DNA of 64,000 nt from Parabacteroides sp. 52 (GTDB taxonomy: Bacteria; Bacteroidota; Bacteroidia; Bacteroidales; Tannerellaceae). Below, in pieces: positions 17,224 to 24,646 of the stretch. The translations under genes and the position numbers were made by a program. The stretch is taken from assembly GCF_010500925.1 (NCBI RefSeq), contig NZ_QVMG01000006.1, positions 57,969 through 121,968 on the forward strand, given 5' to 3'. Within the stretch, counting starts at the first letter, position 1. The number at the start of each line of letters is the position of its first letter. The notes below the pieces were generated by a model, which was given only the letters and a program-made list of their open reading frames with translations, made no database searches and was not told the origin of the DNA.

Positions 17224-18273
17224 ATGGCTAAGAAAATCAAAAAAATTGGGCACAATATAAACATGAAAGGTTTTGTGATTCATAAAATCAACAAAACGAG
17301 AGGAGAAAGACGTGCTAATCTAAAATTGGCAAAATCAATTATTTCTCCAACTGACAAAGAGAAAAAATTTGTTGCAATAACTTCGGATGCTTATTATAAA
17401 AAATCCGCACCTACTTACGGAATTTTTGATGATTTGGAAACCAATAGATTTAAAAAAGCACTTCTGTCATATAACAATAAACAAGAAGACTTCTTTACTT
17501 TTTCTTGTAATTGTATGGATTACTATAAATACATTATTAAAGATGTAGCTCCAGCGACTGGCGGTTTTCTTGTTTTTACCAACTATATTGACACAGAAAA
17601 AAATTATGAATTTTTGCTGATATTGGCTATTAACAATAAAGATGGCTATGTTTTCAATGAAGAAAAGTTGACAATCGAAGATATTAAAAATATTGAACTG
17701 AATAAAATAGATCTTGCTTGTCAAATAAATTTGACAAGATTGAATGACTTTATTGTAAATAATAATACAGATGTAAAAACTTATTTATCATTAATAAAAG
17801 GCAACAAGGAGTTAAGTGCTTATTTTATTAAATTTATTGGCACTGCGAATAAAACAACAAGTACTGAGTCTTCAAAACGACTCGTTAATGCCCTTGACCA
17901 ATTCTGCCAAAATAATAATTACAACAGAGAACAAACAGCTGAAACTAAGAATAGAGTTTCTAATTACTGCAAAGACTGTCTAAAAGAAAAGAAAGAGATT
18001 TCTTTATCAGCAATATCTGCTTTGATTGACAATGAAAATCCTGACTTATTTAAGGAATTTGCTTCAGATGAAGATTATGGGGTTGATGAAATAATAAGCG
18101 GTGACCCAAGTGTATTACGAAGTGTTGGCTCTGTAAAATACAAAGATAAGGAGGGGAAACTATCTGTAGAGTTTAGTAATGAACTGTTGCTAAGCAAGCA
18201 AGTTATTTATGATGATAGTAAGAAGCTATTGACAATTAAAAACATTTCACTGTCTGACCAAATTTCAAATTAA
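17224..18273 (+). CDS. nucleoid-associated protein of the YejK/NdpA family
   Basis: The protein has 349 residues. The order of segments follows E. coli YejK: an N-terminal HKIN region, a TYGIFDD segment, EDFFTFS, GGFLVFTNYI, then YLSLIKGNKELSAYFIKFIG, and a C-terminal LLSKQVIYDDSKKLLTIKN. YejK/NdpA proteins (NA37 family) bind the bacterial nucleoid; their biochemical role is poorly known. It starts 29 bp after the previous gene and shares one base with the next (TAATG). Finding such a protein inside an R-M operon, with a second family member two genes on, is unusual. The gene is AT-rich like its neighbours. Confidence 0.75.
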   Translation: MAKKIKKIGHNINMKGFVIHKINKTRGERRANLKLAKSIISPTDKEKKFVAITSDAYYKKSAPTYGIFDDLETNRFKKALLSYNNKQEDFFTFSCNCMDYYKYIIKDVAPATGGFLVFTNYIDTEKNYEFLLILAINNKDGYVFNEEKLTIEDIKNIELNKIDLACQINLTRLNDFIVNNNTDVKTYLSLIKGNKELSAYFIKFIGTANKTTSTESSKRLVNALDQFCQNNNYNREQTAETKNRVSNYCKDCLKEKKEISLSAISALIDNENPDLFKEFASDEDYGVDEIISGDPSVLRSVGSVKYKDKEGKLSVEFSNELLLSKQVIYDDSKKLLTIKNISLSDQISN

Positions 18274-19469
18274 TGAATATGCTGAGTCAGGTCGTAAATG
18301 TTATAAACTCTTCCGATATTGAAGTAAATGGGGATAGTATTTTTTTGAGCAATCATACTGTTGGCAATTTAGATTGTTTGCAAAAATTAGATACTCAACA
18401 GTGTGTCAATTCTTTTTATGAAAATGGCACTATTGTTATTTGCTCTGATTTGAAAATAGGTTCAATTATAAATATTGAGCTATCATTGTTTCATTTATCC
18501 AAGATTGGATATTTCGAAAATTTCAAGGTCTTTGTAGACAATAATCTATATCAATTGCCCAATGAGCCATACTATATAAGAAGTCTTAATTGTTTCAACA
18601 ATAATGATAACGGAGCTCTTAAGTCTTATTTGGAAGTCGTAAAACTTATTGATGCTATAAAAGCTAACGCAAAACACAATTACTCTGAGGTCGGAATAGA
18701 TTTTACTTTAATATTTAGAGAAGATAAAGCATTGCTACTTCCTATTTGTTATAACGAAACTAATATTCTGCAATTAAGTCAAACGAATGTTAGAGAAATA
18801 GAGACTATATCGTCAATATTCAATGAACTTGATTCGGATAAAAGATTTCTATTTCTTAATGAACTAATAGCTTTTTTATCGCCTATTGAAGAACATGAAA
18901 GATTCCCTTATTTGCTATCTAAGATACAGGTATTTCTTAGCAATGCGAATGATGCTTATCAGTATTATATCAGAAATTTCTCATACAACAAACTCAAAGC
19001 GGAATTAGATGATGCTGCATTAGATTATTCTAAAAAGATACAGGCTGTTATTAACGAATCTCAAACAAAACTTATAGCAATTCCAACAGCATTTGTGTTA
19101 GCCGTAGCAAGCATGGATTTTAATGTAATCTATACAGGTAAAAATATAGGATTAATCTGTGCATTATTCGTATTTTCCACATTAATAGAGATGTTCATTA
19201 GAAATCAAAAAAGTGCATTGACGTTTATAGAAAATAGTATAACTACATACAAGAACTCTTTCATTTCAAACAGTCTGATTATACAAAATGCTTTTTCAAT
19301 TGTCGATATTGAGCTAAGTAAACAAAAAACAAGACTTCTTATTATTCGAGGTATAACATGGGGACTCCCCATTGCTTTAACAATAATAGCAGTTACATTA
19401 TTTATATGTCAAAATCCCGAAATTATTCAAAACATAAAACAATGGTTCAGTCAAACATTTCAAAAATAG
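18273..19469 (+). CDS. membrane protein of unknown function between two nucleoid-associated proteins
   Basis: The protein has 398 residues. The first 260 are soluble and low in recognisable motifs. Then come two adjacent hydrophobic segments at about 268-310 (IPTAFVLAVAS and GLICALFVFSTLIEMF) and a third at about 355-380 (GITWGLPIALTIIAVTLFI). The large soluble part is probably cytoplasmic. A helical stretch before the first segment (AELDDAALDYSKKIQAVINE) may be a coiled coil. The family is not recognised. Start and stop both overlap neighbours, by 1 and 28 bases, so it belongs to one translational unit with the two NdpA-type genes. Membrane-anchored effectors occur in defence systems, but no effector motif is seen. 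Confidence 0.55.
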   Translation: MNMLSQVVNVINSSDIEVNGDSIFLSNHTVGNLDCLQKLDTQQCVNSFYENGTIVICSDLKIGSIINIELSLFHLSKIGYFENFKVFVDNNLYQLPNEPYYIRSLNCFNNNDNGALKSYLEVVKLIDAIKANAKHNYSEVGIDFTLIFREDKALLLPICYNETNILQLSQTNVREIETISSIFNELDSDKRFLFLNELIAFLSPIEEHERFPYLLSKIQVFLSNANDAYQYYIRNFSYNKLKAELDDAALDYSKKIQAVINESQTKLIAIPTAFVLAVASMDFNVIYTGKNIGLICALFVFSTLIEMFIRNQKSALTFIENSITTYKNSFISNSLIIQNAFSIVDIELSKQKTRLLIIRGITWGLPIALTIIAVTLFICQNPEIIQNIKQWFSQTFQK

Positions 19470-20479
19470 CCAATATTATTATTCACATTATTGGGAATAA
19501 AACAAACGAAGAAACTTTGCGGTTATCTTCGTCTGAAATTAACATTCATGAGGATGTCAAAGAATTATTGAAGGCATATTTTTTCTCTTCTTTCAAATCT
19601 GAAGAATACTTCAACTTCTACCACAATATTGATATTTCAATGAATGAGGTTTTTATTTGTGGAAGTAAAATTTTCGATAGTCCAGAAGCACTTCATGAGC
19701 AATCGATAAATCTCGCAAAACACTTATATGAGCAAAGTACCCACCCCAAAATAAAAGGAGGGGAATTCTATGTTGTTTATTTCAAAGAATGCGTTATTGA
19801 TGGAAAAACAGTTGATGCTATTGGTTTATTTAAATCGGAAAACAAAGACACTTTCTTAAAAGTATATCCTTCGGGAGATAATTTTGAAATAGAAAGTCAG
19901 CAAGGAGTCAATATAAATAAATTAGATAAAGGTTGTTTGATTTTCAACACCGAAAAAGAGAATGGTTATGTCGTTGCAGTAGTCGATAATACAAATAAAG
20001 GAGTGGAAGCGCAATATTGGCTAGATGATTTTTTGCACGTTCGCCAACGAAAAGATGAATATTACAACACTCAAAACATCCTATCATTGTGCAAGAACTT
20101 CATAAAGAATGAACTACCTGAACAATTTGAGGTTTCCAAAGCAGACCAAGCTGATCTAATAAATAAATCTGTGAAATTTTTCAAGGAAAATGAGTCTTTC
20201 AATATGGATAAATTCGCCAAAGAAGTAATCGGGCAAAATGATATTATTGAAAGTTTCAGACAATTCAAAGCCGAATATCAAAAAGAACAAGAAATTAGTA
20301 TTTCTGATAGCTTTGAAATATCCGAAAGTGCTGTTAAGAAAGGCACAAAAACCTTGAAAAGTATTATTAAATTAGATAAAAATTTTGATATTCACATACA
20401 TGGAAATCGTGATTTAATTGAACAAGGCGTTGATGAGAAAGGGAAGTACTACAAAGTATATTATAAAGAAGAAGCATAA
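19442..20479 (+). CDS. second nucleoid-associated (NdpA-type) protein
   Basis: The protein has 345 residues from ATG 19442, which overlaps the preceding gene by 28 bases; longer forms from 19358 lie inside that gene and are less likely. It has the pattern of Bacteroidetes nucleoid-associated proteins of the NA37 family: IGNKTNEETLRLS, then SINLAKHLYEQSTHPKIKGG, GEFYVVYFKE, IGLFKSENKDTFLKV and WLDDFLHV. It differs clearly from the YejK-like protein two genes upstream, so this is not a recent duplication. It is also distinct from what would be expected of a housekeeping copy only in its location. The function is unknown beyond nucleoid association of relatives. Confidence 0.75.
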   Translation: MVQSNISKIANIIIHIIGNKTNEETLRLSSSEINIHEDVKELLKAYFFSSFKSEEYFNFYHNIDISMNEVFICGSKIFDSPEALHEQSINLAKHLYEQSTHPKIKGGEFYVVYFKECVIDGKTVDAIGLFKSENKDTFLKVYPSGDNFEIESQQGVNINKLDKGCLIFNTEKENGYVVAVVDNTNKGVEAQYWLDDFLHVRQRKDEYYNTQNILSLCKNFIKNELPEQFEVSKADQADLINKSVKFFKENESFNMDKFAKEVIGQNDIIESFRQFKAEYQKEQEISISDSFEISESAVKKGTKTLKSIIKLDKNFDIHIHGNRDLIEQGVDEKGKYYKVYYKEEA

Positions 20480-20503
20480 TATGTTGTTAAACCGAATAAA
20501 TAT

Positions 20504-21967
20504 ATGATCACCCAACAAGAAATACTCCAACTACTCCACGATACTGAAAGCTATCGAGTAGAGCGAACAACTTCCAAGACAAATACGGATAAATTTTGTC
20601 AGGCAATATGTGCGTTTGCCAATGACATTTCAGGCAATGGGAAGAATGGTTACCTAATGATTGGCGCACATGACAACGGAGAGTTGAGTGGGTTGAAAGT
20701 TGATGATGAACTTCTGTTGACTGTTTCAAATATCCGCACGGATGGAAATGTCCTTCCTCAGCCGGTAATGACTGTTGAAAAATTCAGTTTCGAGAAGGGT
20801 GATTTGCTTGTTGCAGAGGTGCAGCCGTCTGAATTTCCTCCGGTTCGATACCGTGGGCGTATTTGGGTGCGGGTTGGTCCGCGAAAGAGTTTTGCGACAG
20901 AAGCAGAGGAGAAAATTTTAATGGAGAAACGTCTATCCAATATTCATACATTTGACGAGATGCCTTGCATAGGGACAACGATGAATGACCTTGATGTTGA
21001 TGTGATAAAAAGGGAGTTCTTGCCTCAGGCAGTAGCGGAAGATATATTGGCAGAAGATAAACGTCCTGTCGAGGAACAACTTGCCTCATTGGGATATTAT
21101 GATTTGCGGTATAATTGTCCTACCAACGGTGCAATTGTTCTTTTCGGTAAGAACCCGGAACGTTATCTGCACGGTTCGTATGTACAATATGTGCGTTTCA
21201 AAGGCAAAGACCGAGCGGGAGATATTATCAACGAGCAGGTTTTTAGTGGAAATCTTTGTAAGGAATTAGCGAGAATAGACACTTTCATTGAAACAAGTAT
21301 TTCGCAGAAAAGACCGATTCCAGTCAGTGTGTTACGAGAGGAAACGGTTTCTAAATATCCCTACTGGGCAACACGCGAGCTTTTGATGAATGCCATCATG
21401 CATCGTGATTATCAGACGAATGCTCCGGTGCTGTTCTACGAATACGACAACCGCATTGAGGTACAAAATCCGGGTGGGCTGTACGGCAAAGTGAGCGAGG
21501 AAAATTTTCCGAATGTAAGCGACTATCGTAACCCATTCATTGCAAAAGCCATGAAGATACTGGGATATGTCAATCGTTTCAGTCGTGGTATCTATCGGGT
21601 ACAAAAAGAATTGGTTGAGAATGGAAACGGCGAAGCGATATTCGACTTTGACCTGATAACCGCATTTCGAGCAACCGAGAATGTTTCACAACGGTATTTT
21701 GAGGAAGGTTTTGGGGCTGACACCCAAGAAAATGGGCAAGAAACGCCCAAGAAACGCCCAAGAAACACCCAAGAAACACCCAAGAATATTCAAGATGAAA
21801 TAATAGAAGCAATTAAGAACAACTCTTCTATTACTCGTAAGGAATTGGAAGCCTTATTAGACCGTACACCTGATAGCATAAAATACCATTTGGCACAATT
21901 GACCAAGAAAGGAATAATAAAGCATGTAGGTTCAACTAAAGCAGGCAAATGGGTTGTAATAGAATAA
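20504..21967 (+). CDS. AlbA_2/Schlafen-type ATP-binding protein with C-terminal winged helix
   Basis: The protein has 487 residues. Residues 1-130 form an AlbA_2 (Schlafen-type) domain with FANDISGNGKNGYLMIGAHD. The middle has a GHKL-like ATP-binding region: RELLMNAIMHRDYQ, then NRIEVQNPGGL and NPFIAKAMKILGYV with a RGI turn. Residues about 430-487 form a winged helix (ITRKELEALLDRTPDSIKYH). Between them is a linker made by an 11-bp tandem repeat. Relatives are annotated as transcriptional regulators or putative RNA/DNA-binding proteins and often accompany type I R-M genes. It starts 24 bp after the NdpA-type gene and is the last gene of the operon. Confidence 0.8.
   Translation: MITQQEILQLLHDTESYRVERTTSKTNTDKFCQAICAFANDISGNGKNGYLMIGAHDNGELSGLKVDDELLLTVSNIRTDGNVLPQPVMTVEKFSFEKGDLLVAEVQPSEFPPVRYRGRIWVRVGPRKSFATEAEEKILMEKRLSNIHTFDEMPCIGTTMNDLDVDVIKREFLPQAVAEDILAEDKRPVEEQLASLGYYDLRYNCPTNGAIVLFGKNPERYLHGSYVQYVRFKGKDRAGDIINEQVFSGNLCKELARIDTFIETSISQKRPIPVSVLREETVSKYPYWATRELLMNAIMHRDYQTNAPVLFYEYDNRIEVQNPGGLYGKVSEENFPNVSDYRNPFIAKAMKILGYVNRFSRGIYRVQKELVENGNGEAIFDFDLITAFRATENVSQRYFEEGFGADTQENGQETPKKRPRNTQETPKNIQDEIIEAIKNNSSITRKELEALLDRTPDSIKYHLAQLTKKGIIKHVGSTKAGKWVVIE
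21737..21790 (+). repeat. 11-bp tandem repeat inside the AlbA_2-type gene
   Basis: Four head-to-tail units of CAAGAAACGCC or CAAGAAACACC occupy 21737-21780, followed by a partial fifth. The unit length is not a multiple of three, so loss or gain of one unit shifts the frame before the winged-helix domain. Confidence 0.85.
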
Positions 21968-22029
21968 AATTTCGTATGTTTGTATTGGAAATAGCCTAAA
22001 AGCAAATATGTGCAGAATACTGCAAGTTT

Positions 22030-22052
22030 TTGGTGACTTTTTAGAGATTATT
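22030..22052. promoter_or_regulatory. possible integrase arm site at the right end of island A
   Basis: It matches 6246-6268 at 20 of 23 positions in the same orientation (core GGTGACTTTTT). It lies 50 bp inside the right-hand tRNA repeat. The interval 21968-22338 otherwise holds only the att repeat and a hairpin. Confidence 0.4.
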
Positions 22053-22102
22053 CCTTTTTTTGAAAAATATATCAATCAGATTAATAGCCACTTAATCGAA
22101 TA

Positions 22103-22124
22103 GTTCGATTCCTGGTGGCACCAC
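22103..22124 (+). repeat. middle copy of the tRNA-Phe 3' end (attR of island A, left border of island B)
   Basis: It is identical over 22 bp to 6111-6132. The sequence after it differs from the other two copies except for a related hairpin, which suggests it belongs to a separate integration. Confidence 0.85.
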
Positions 22125-22149
22125 TTAAGAAGAGTAGCAAAACGAAGCA

Positions 22150-22190
22150 AATCCCTGAAACATAGACAGTTTCAGGGATTTTTCTTTTTA
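22150..22190 (+). terminator. hairpin terminator beside the middle att copy
   Basis: ATCCCTGAAAC (22151-22161) pairs with GTTTCAGGGAT (22169-22179), followed by TTTTCTTTTT. It resembles the terminator behind tRNA-Phe, but with a different loop. Confidence 0.7.
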
Positions 22191-22338
22191 AGACCACCCC
22201 CCTGAAAACGCATAAAATGGCAGTTTATAGAATATTTCTCTTTGCTTATTCATATGCTTTTTTTTCGGGCCAAAAAAAGCAAACGAAATGGTATCTAATG
22301 TGCTGATTTGCTGGTTTTTGCATACCGACAAACTCGTT

Positions 22339-22935
22339 TCATTTCCTTTCTACATGAGGGCGGACAGAAGGATCGAAAAGACCGATAAATATTCTCTTTC
22401 CTCCTCTGCTATTCTCAATAACTGCATTAGTTACCACAGCCGAACAGCCAGAACCGAACATGGAAGTGACTGCATCTTCCGAATTGTTGTCGAAATAAGC
22501 CCATGTCGTCAAGCCGGAGAGTATATCGGGGGTTGCCAGGAACAAGATACCTTCCACCTTGTCAAACGTTTCAACCCTGTCGATACGGACAAAATTCAAA
22601 TACTTCCGGTTAGTAAGCGGCACACCGAGTTGTTCTATAAACTCAACCACCATTTCAGGCGTCTTTTTATACCGTTCTTTCAGCGAAACGAAGTTGGGTA
22701 CCCGTTCGGGCATTTCAGTAAATCCGGTATAGAACTTTCCTCCTCCGCAACCAATGACTTCGGCATTCAAACTTATGGGATTTCCCTCTCTTACCGTTTT
22801 CAACCCTTTGAAGAAACAACCGTTTATCTTTTCGGTATCAGCAAGCGGGGTATCGGAATACCAAAACACTATCGGCAGTTCGGCTTTTTCGCCGAACGCT
22901 TCCCTGTAATTGTTAATAAATACTTTTACTTCCAT
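22339..22935 (-). CDS. DUF169-family protein, truncated copy
   Basis: The protein has 198 residues. From MEVKVF to the DPSVRP segment it matches the full-length copy at 31552 with 14 differences in about 195 residues (counted by eye). It then stops after HVERK, about 35 residues short. The divergence falls at about 22350, some 225 bp from the middle att copy, so the 3' end was probably lost by rearrangement. DUF169 proteins have a conserved GCGGGKFYTGF stretch and are of unknown function; some are annotated as iron-sulphur or ArCR-type proteins. The start ATG lies two bases after the stop of the upstream membrane gene. Whether the shortened protein works is unknown. Confidence 0.75.
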   Translation of the reverse strand: MEVKVFINNYREAFGEKAELPIVFWYSDTPLADTEKINGCFFKGLKTVREGNPISLNAEVIGCGGGKFYTGFTEMPERVPNFVSLKERYKKTPEMVVEFIEQLGVPLTNRKYLNFVRIDRVETFDKVEGILFLATPDILSGLTTWAYFDNNSEDAVTSMFGSGCSAVVTNAVIENSRGGKRIFIGLFDPSVRPHVERK

Positions 22936-23010
22936 AATCATGCTGTTTTTTTCTTTTTCCATGGTTTTTGTACGGATATAACTATGACTACCAGTAACAA
23001 GGCTGTTTGA
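22351..23010. repeat. long direct repeat, copy 1 (matches about 31675-32345)
   Basis: It includes most of the DUF169 gene and the last 25 codons of the membrane protein gene. The second copy has the same orientation. Protein identity is about 93% by eye. Confidence 0.8.
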
Positions 23011-23444
23011 ACAGTTCCCCATAACTGTGTCATGCGAATGTTTTCAAGAAATATCGGGTCTGTCAGAGCAGCATCACGAAGTTGATCGGCAATGACAACG
23101 TTATTGTTGATGCAGGGCCCAAGCACAAACGTTCCGAATAATATTTGCACGATTGTCATGGTCCATTTTACAATAATCCACGGATGTTTAAAGAATCCCC
23201 AGTTGGTCCATATGCTATAAATCAATCCGGTGATGAATGCCCCGATTGCTCCGTAAATAATGAAATAATCGTCTACTATCTGCAATATCCGAGAGCGCAT
23301 ATATAGTTCATCGCCCGATTCGGGATAGGTAGTAAAGACCAATAAGCATAAAGTAAGCCCCCCTACAATCCAGCAAAAAGCCAAAAATATATGGAACATT
23401 TTGAGGATTTTCACTCCCTGCGGTTTTAATTTTCCTGTTTTCAT
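22938..23444 (-). CDS. four-segment integral membrane protein of unknown function
   Basis: The protein has 168 residues and four hydrophobic segments: LKMFHIFLAFCWIVGGLTLCLL, a segment from about 58 (FIIYGAIGAFITGLIY), a third near 90 (VKWTMTIVQILFGTFVLG) and a last one near 145 (TALLLVVIVISV). It ends in a lysine-rich tail. It resembles small DUF2269-like membrane proteins, but I am not sure of the family. It is followed after two bases by the DUF169 gene, so they form an operon. A MarR-type operator (TTGATTAGTCAA at 23546) lies 100 bp upstream of the ATG, which implies control by the neighbouring MarR protein. Confidence 0.7.
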   Translation of the reverse strand: MKTGKLKPQGVKILKMFHIFLAFCWIVGGLTLCLLVFTTYPESGDELYMRSRILQIVDDYFIIYGAIGAFITGLIYSIWTNWGFFKHPWIIVKWTMTIVQILFGTFVLGPCINNNVVIADQLRDAALTDPIFLENIRMTQLWGTVQTALLLVVIVISVQKPWKKKKTA

Positions 23445-23450
23445 ACGTCA

Positions 23451-23534
23451 TTATTTATTTTTTATATTTCGGTCGTATGGAACTCGCACGAATGTCATCG
23501 CCTTTGGCGAAACAGTTTTAATAGCTCGTTTCAT
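23451..23534 (-). CDS. possible 27-residue leader peptide or gene relic upstream of the membrane protein gene
   Basis: An ATG at 23534 opens 27 codons with a basic product (MKRAIKTVSPKAMTFVRVPY and a short lysine-rich end). It stops seven bases before the membrane protein start. It lies just downstream of the MarR-type operator and in the likely transcript. There is no strong ribosome-binding site, so it may be chance or the end of a lost gene. Confidence 0.25.
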   Translation of the reverse strand: MKRAIKTVSPKAMTFVRVPYDRNIKNK

Positions 23535-23545
23535 ATCTATTTCTG

Positions 23546-23557
23546 TTGATTAGTCAA
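23546..23557. promoter_or_regulatory. MarR-type operator TTGATTAGTCAA, site 1
   Basis: The 12-bp near-palindrome is identical to the site at 24026. It lies between the MarR gene and the membrane protein/DUF169 operon, upstream of the latter. Confidence 0.6.
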
Positions 23558-23574
23558 TGGTATGGGTAAAAAAA

Positions 23575-24003
23575 TTAGCTGATATTTTGATAGAGCTTTT
23601 CAAGCACACGGGTTACGGTATCATATTCTTCATCACTGATACCTGCCAGGTAGGAACTCTTTGATTTTTCGAGGTAAGACATAACGCGTGGCATTAGCTC
23701 CCGTCCTGCCGGAGTGATAATCACGCTGTTCTTTTTCATATTGGCAGGAGCAGGAGTGCGTTTAATCAGGCCTTTTCCCTCCAATATATCCAATGTTCTT
23801 TTAACGGCAGCCGTATCTTTGAAAGCCCTCTCCGCCAACTCCTGCTGGCTTATACCATCTTCGAGGTAAAGCAAACGCAAGACCACATATTGCGAATGGG
23901 GAAGGTCTATCCCCTCTTCCTGTAATAACTTATTCAAATGCACAGACATGGCTTTTGATGCACGTGCCAATAAGAAGCCCAAGGTATGCTGATTGTCTTT
24001 CAT
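23575..24003 (-). CDS. MarR-family transcriptional regulator
   Basis: The protein has 142 residues. It has the MarR layout: N-terminal dimerisation helix (LGFLLARASKAMSVHLNKLL), the winged helix-turn-helix with DGISQQELAERAFKDTAAVKRTLDILE, the wing with NSVIITPAGRELM, and a C-terminal helix. MarR proteins usually repress nearby detoxification or transport genes and release DNA on binding phenolic or oxidant ligands. The site TTGATTAGTCAA occurs 23 bp upstream of its own start, within the promoter, and again before the next operon, so autoregulation and control of the membrane protein/DUF169 pair are likely. The GC-rich operon begins on the other strand beyond the site and may also respond. 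Confidence 0.9.
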   Translation of the reverse strand: MKDNQHTLGFLLARASKAMSVHLNKLLQEEGIDLPHSQYVVLRLLYLEDGISQQELAERAFKDTAAVKRTLDILEGKGLIKRTPAPANMKKNSVIITPAGRELMPRVMSYLEKSKSSYLAGISDEEYDTVTRVLEKLYQNIS

Positions 24004-24008
24004 ACTTA

Positions 24009-24037
24009 CAAAGATAAGGATTTTATTGATTAGTCAA
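24009..24037 (-). promoter_or_regulatory. marR promoter (-7 box TATCTTTG at 24016-24009) with operator TTGATTAGTCAA at 24026-24037
   Basis: The -7 box ends five bases before the ATG at 24003, so the message would have almost no leader. The operator sits directly upstream of the -7 box, between it and the -33 region, where a bound repressor would block RNA polymerase. Confidence 0.6.
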
Positions 24038-24171
24038 TAATTTAGGTTTGATTCGTTAAAAATTCACATTGACCTTTTGGGCAAAATCATTTGAACCGCA
24101 GAGCAAAACCGCTTTGCGGCCTTTGTTGTTCCTTTGCATTGTAAGTTGAGGTGTAATAAAACCAATGAACG

Positions 24172-24642
24172 ATGAGAAAAACGATTATTATGATCTGCGC
24201 GGCGCTGGTAGCGGTGTCGTGTGGCAATAAAAACAACGAGACGATGAAAGCAAACGAGATTTTCCCGAAAGGACAAAAAGCAGCGGCTAATTTCACAGGC
24301 ACGGCATGGGTCGAGATGCTTGTGACCAACGACGCGACATTCGACACGCAGGTGTATAATGTGACCTTCGAGCCGGGTTGCCGCAACTACTGGCATTCGC
24401 ATCCGGGCGGGCAGCTGCTGTTGGTTACTTCGGGTGAAGGTTATTACCAGGAGAAAGGCAGCGCAATCCGCCTGCTCCGGCCAGGCGATGTGGTAGAGAT
24501 AAAACCCGACGTTGTTCATTGGCATGGCGCGACGCCCAACAGTGAATTCATACACATCGGTATCACCACGCAGGCAGATAAAGGCGCGGTGACGTGGTAC
24601 GGCCCAGTGTCGGATGAGGAATACGACAGCTATAAAGAATAA
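24172..24642 (+). CDS. cupin-domain lipoprotein
   Basis: The protein has 156 residues. A signal peptide ends in the lipobox AVSC (cysteine near residue 17), so it is a predicted lipoprotein. The cupin core reads FEPGCRNYWHSHPGGQLLLVTSG, then PDVVHWHGA, which gives the metal-binding His, His, Gln/Glu and His pattern. It lacks the carboxymuconolactone decarboxylase domain to which this cupin is often fused. It is the first gene of a GC-rich run of seven genes on the same strand. It probably binds a metal and acts on a small molecule in the periplasm, but no substrate can be named. Confidence 0.8.
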   Translation: MRKTIIMICAALVAVSCGNKNNETMKANEIFPKGQKAAANFTGTAWVEMLVTNDATFDTQVYNVTFEPGCRNYWHSHPGGQLLLVTSGEGYYQEKGSAIRLLRPGDVVEIKPDVVHWHGATPNSEFIHIGITTQADKGAVTWYGPVSDEEYDSYKE

Positions 24643-24646
24643 ACCT

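Larger units (their letters stand above)
6133..22124. mobile_element. island A: integrative (formerly mobilisable) element in tRNA-Phe carrying a type I R-M operon
   Basis: The element is bounded by direct repeats of the tRNA-Phe 3' end (6111 and 22103). The integrase gene lies directly beside the left end, as in tRNA-targeting elements. It carries integrase, two excisionase-like genes, DUF3408 and MobC-like mobilisation genes, and an eight-gene AT-rich operon. Near-identical 23-bp sequences sit inside both ends (6246 and 22030) and may be recombinase arm sites. No relaxase is present, so self-mobilisation is unlikely without help. Confidence 0.85.

Noticed and set aside
22288..23010. Plus-strand open frame of 240 codons opposite the truncated DUF169 gene
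   Set aside because: The minus strand encodes a protein 93% identical to the full-length DUF169 copy, so the plus frame is an antisense shadow.
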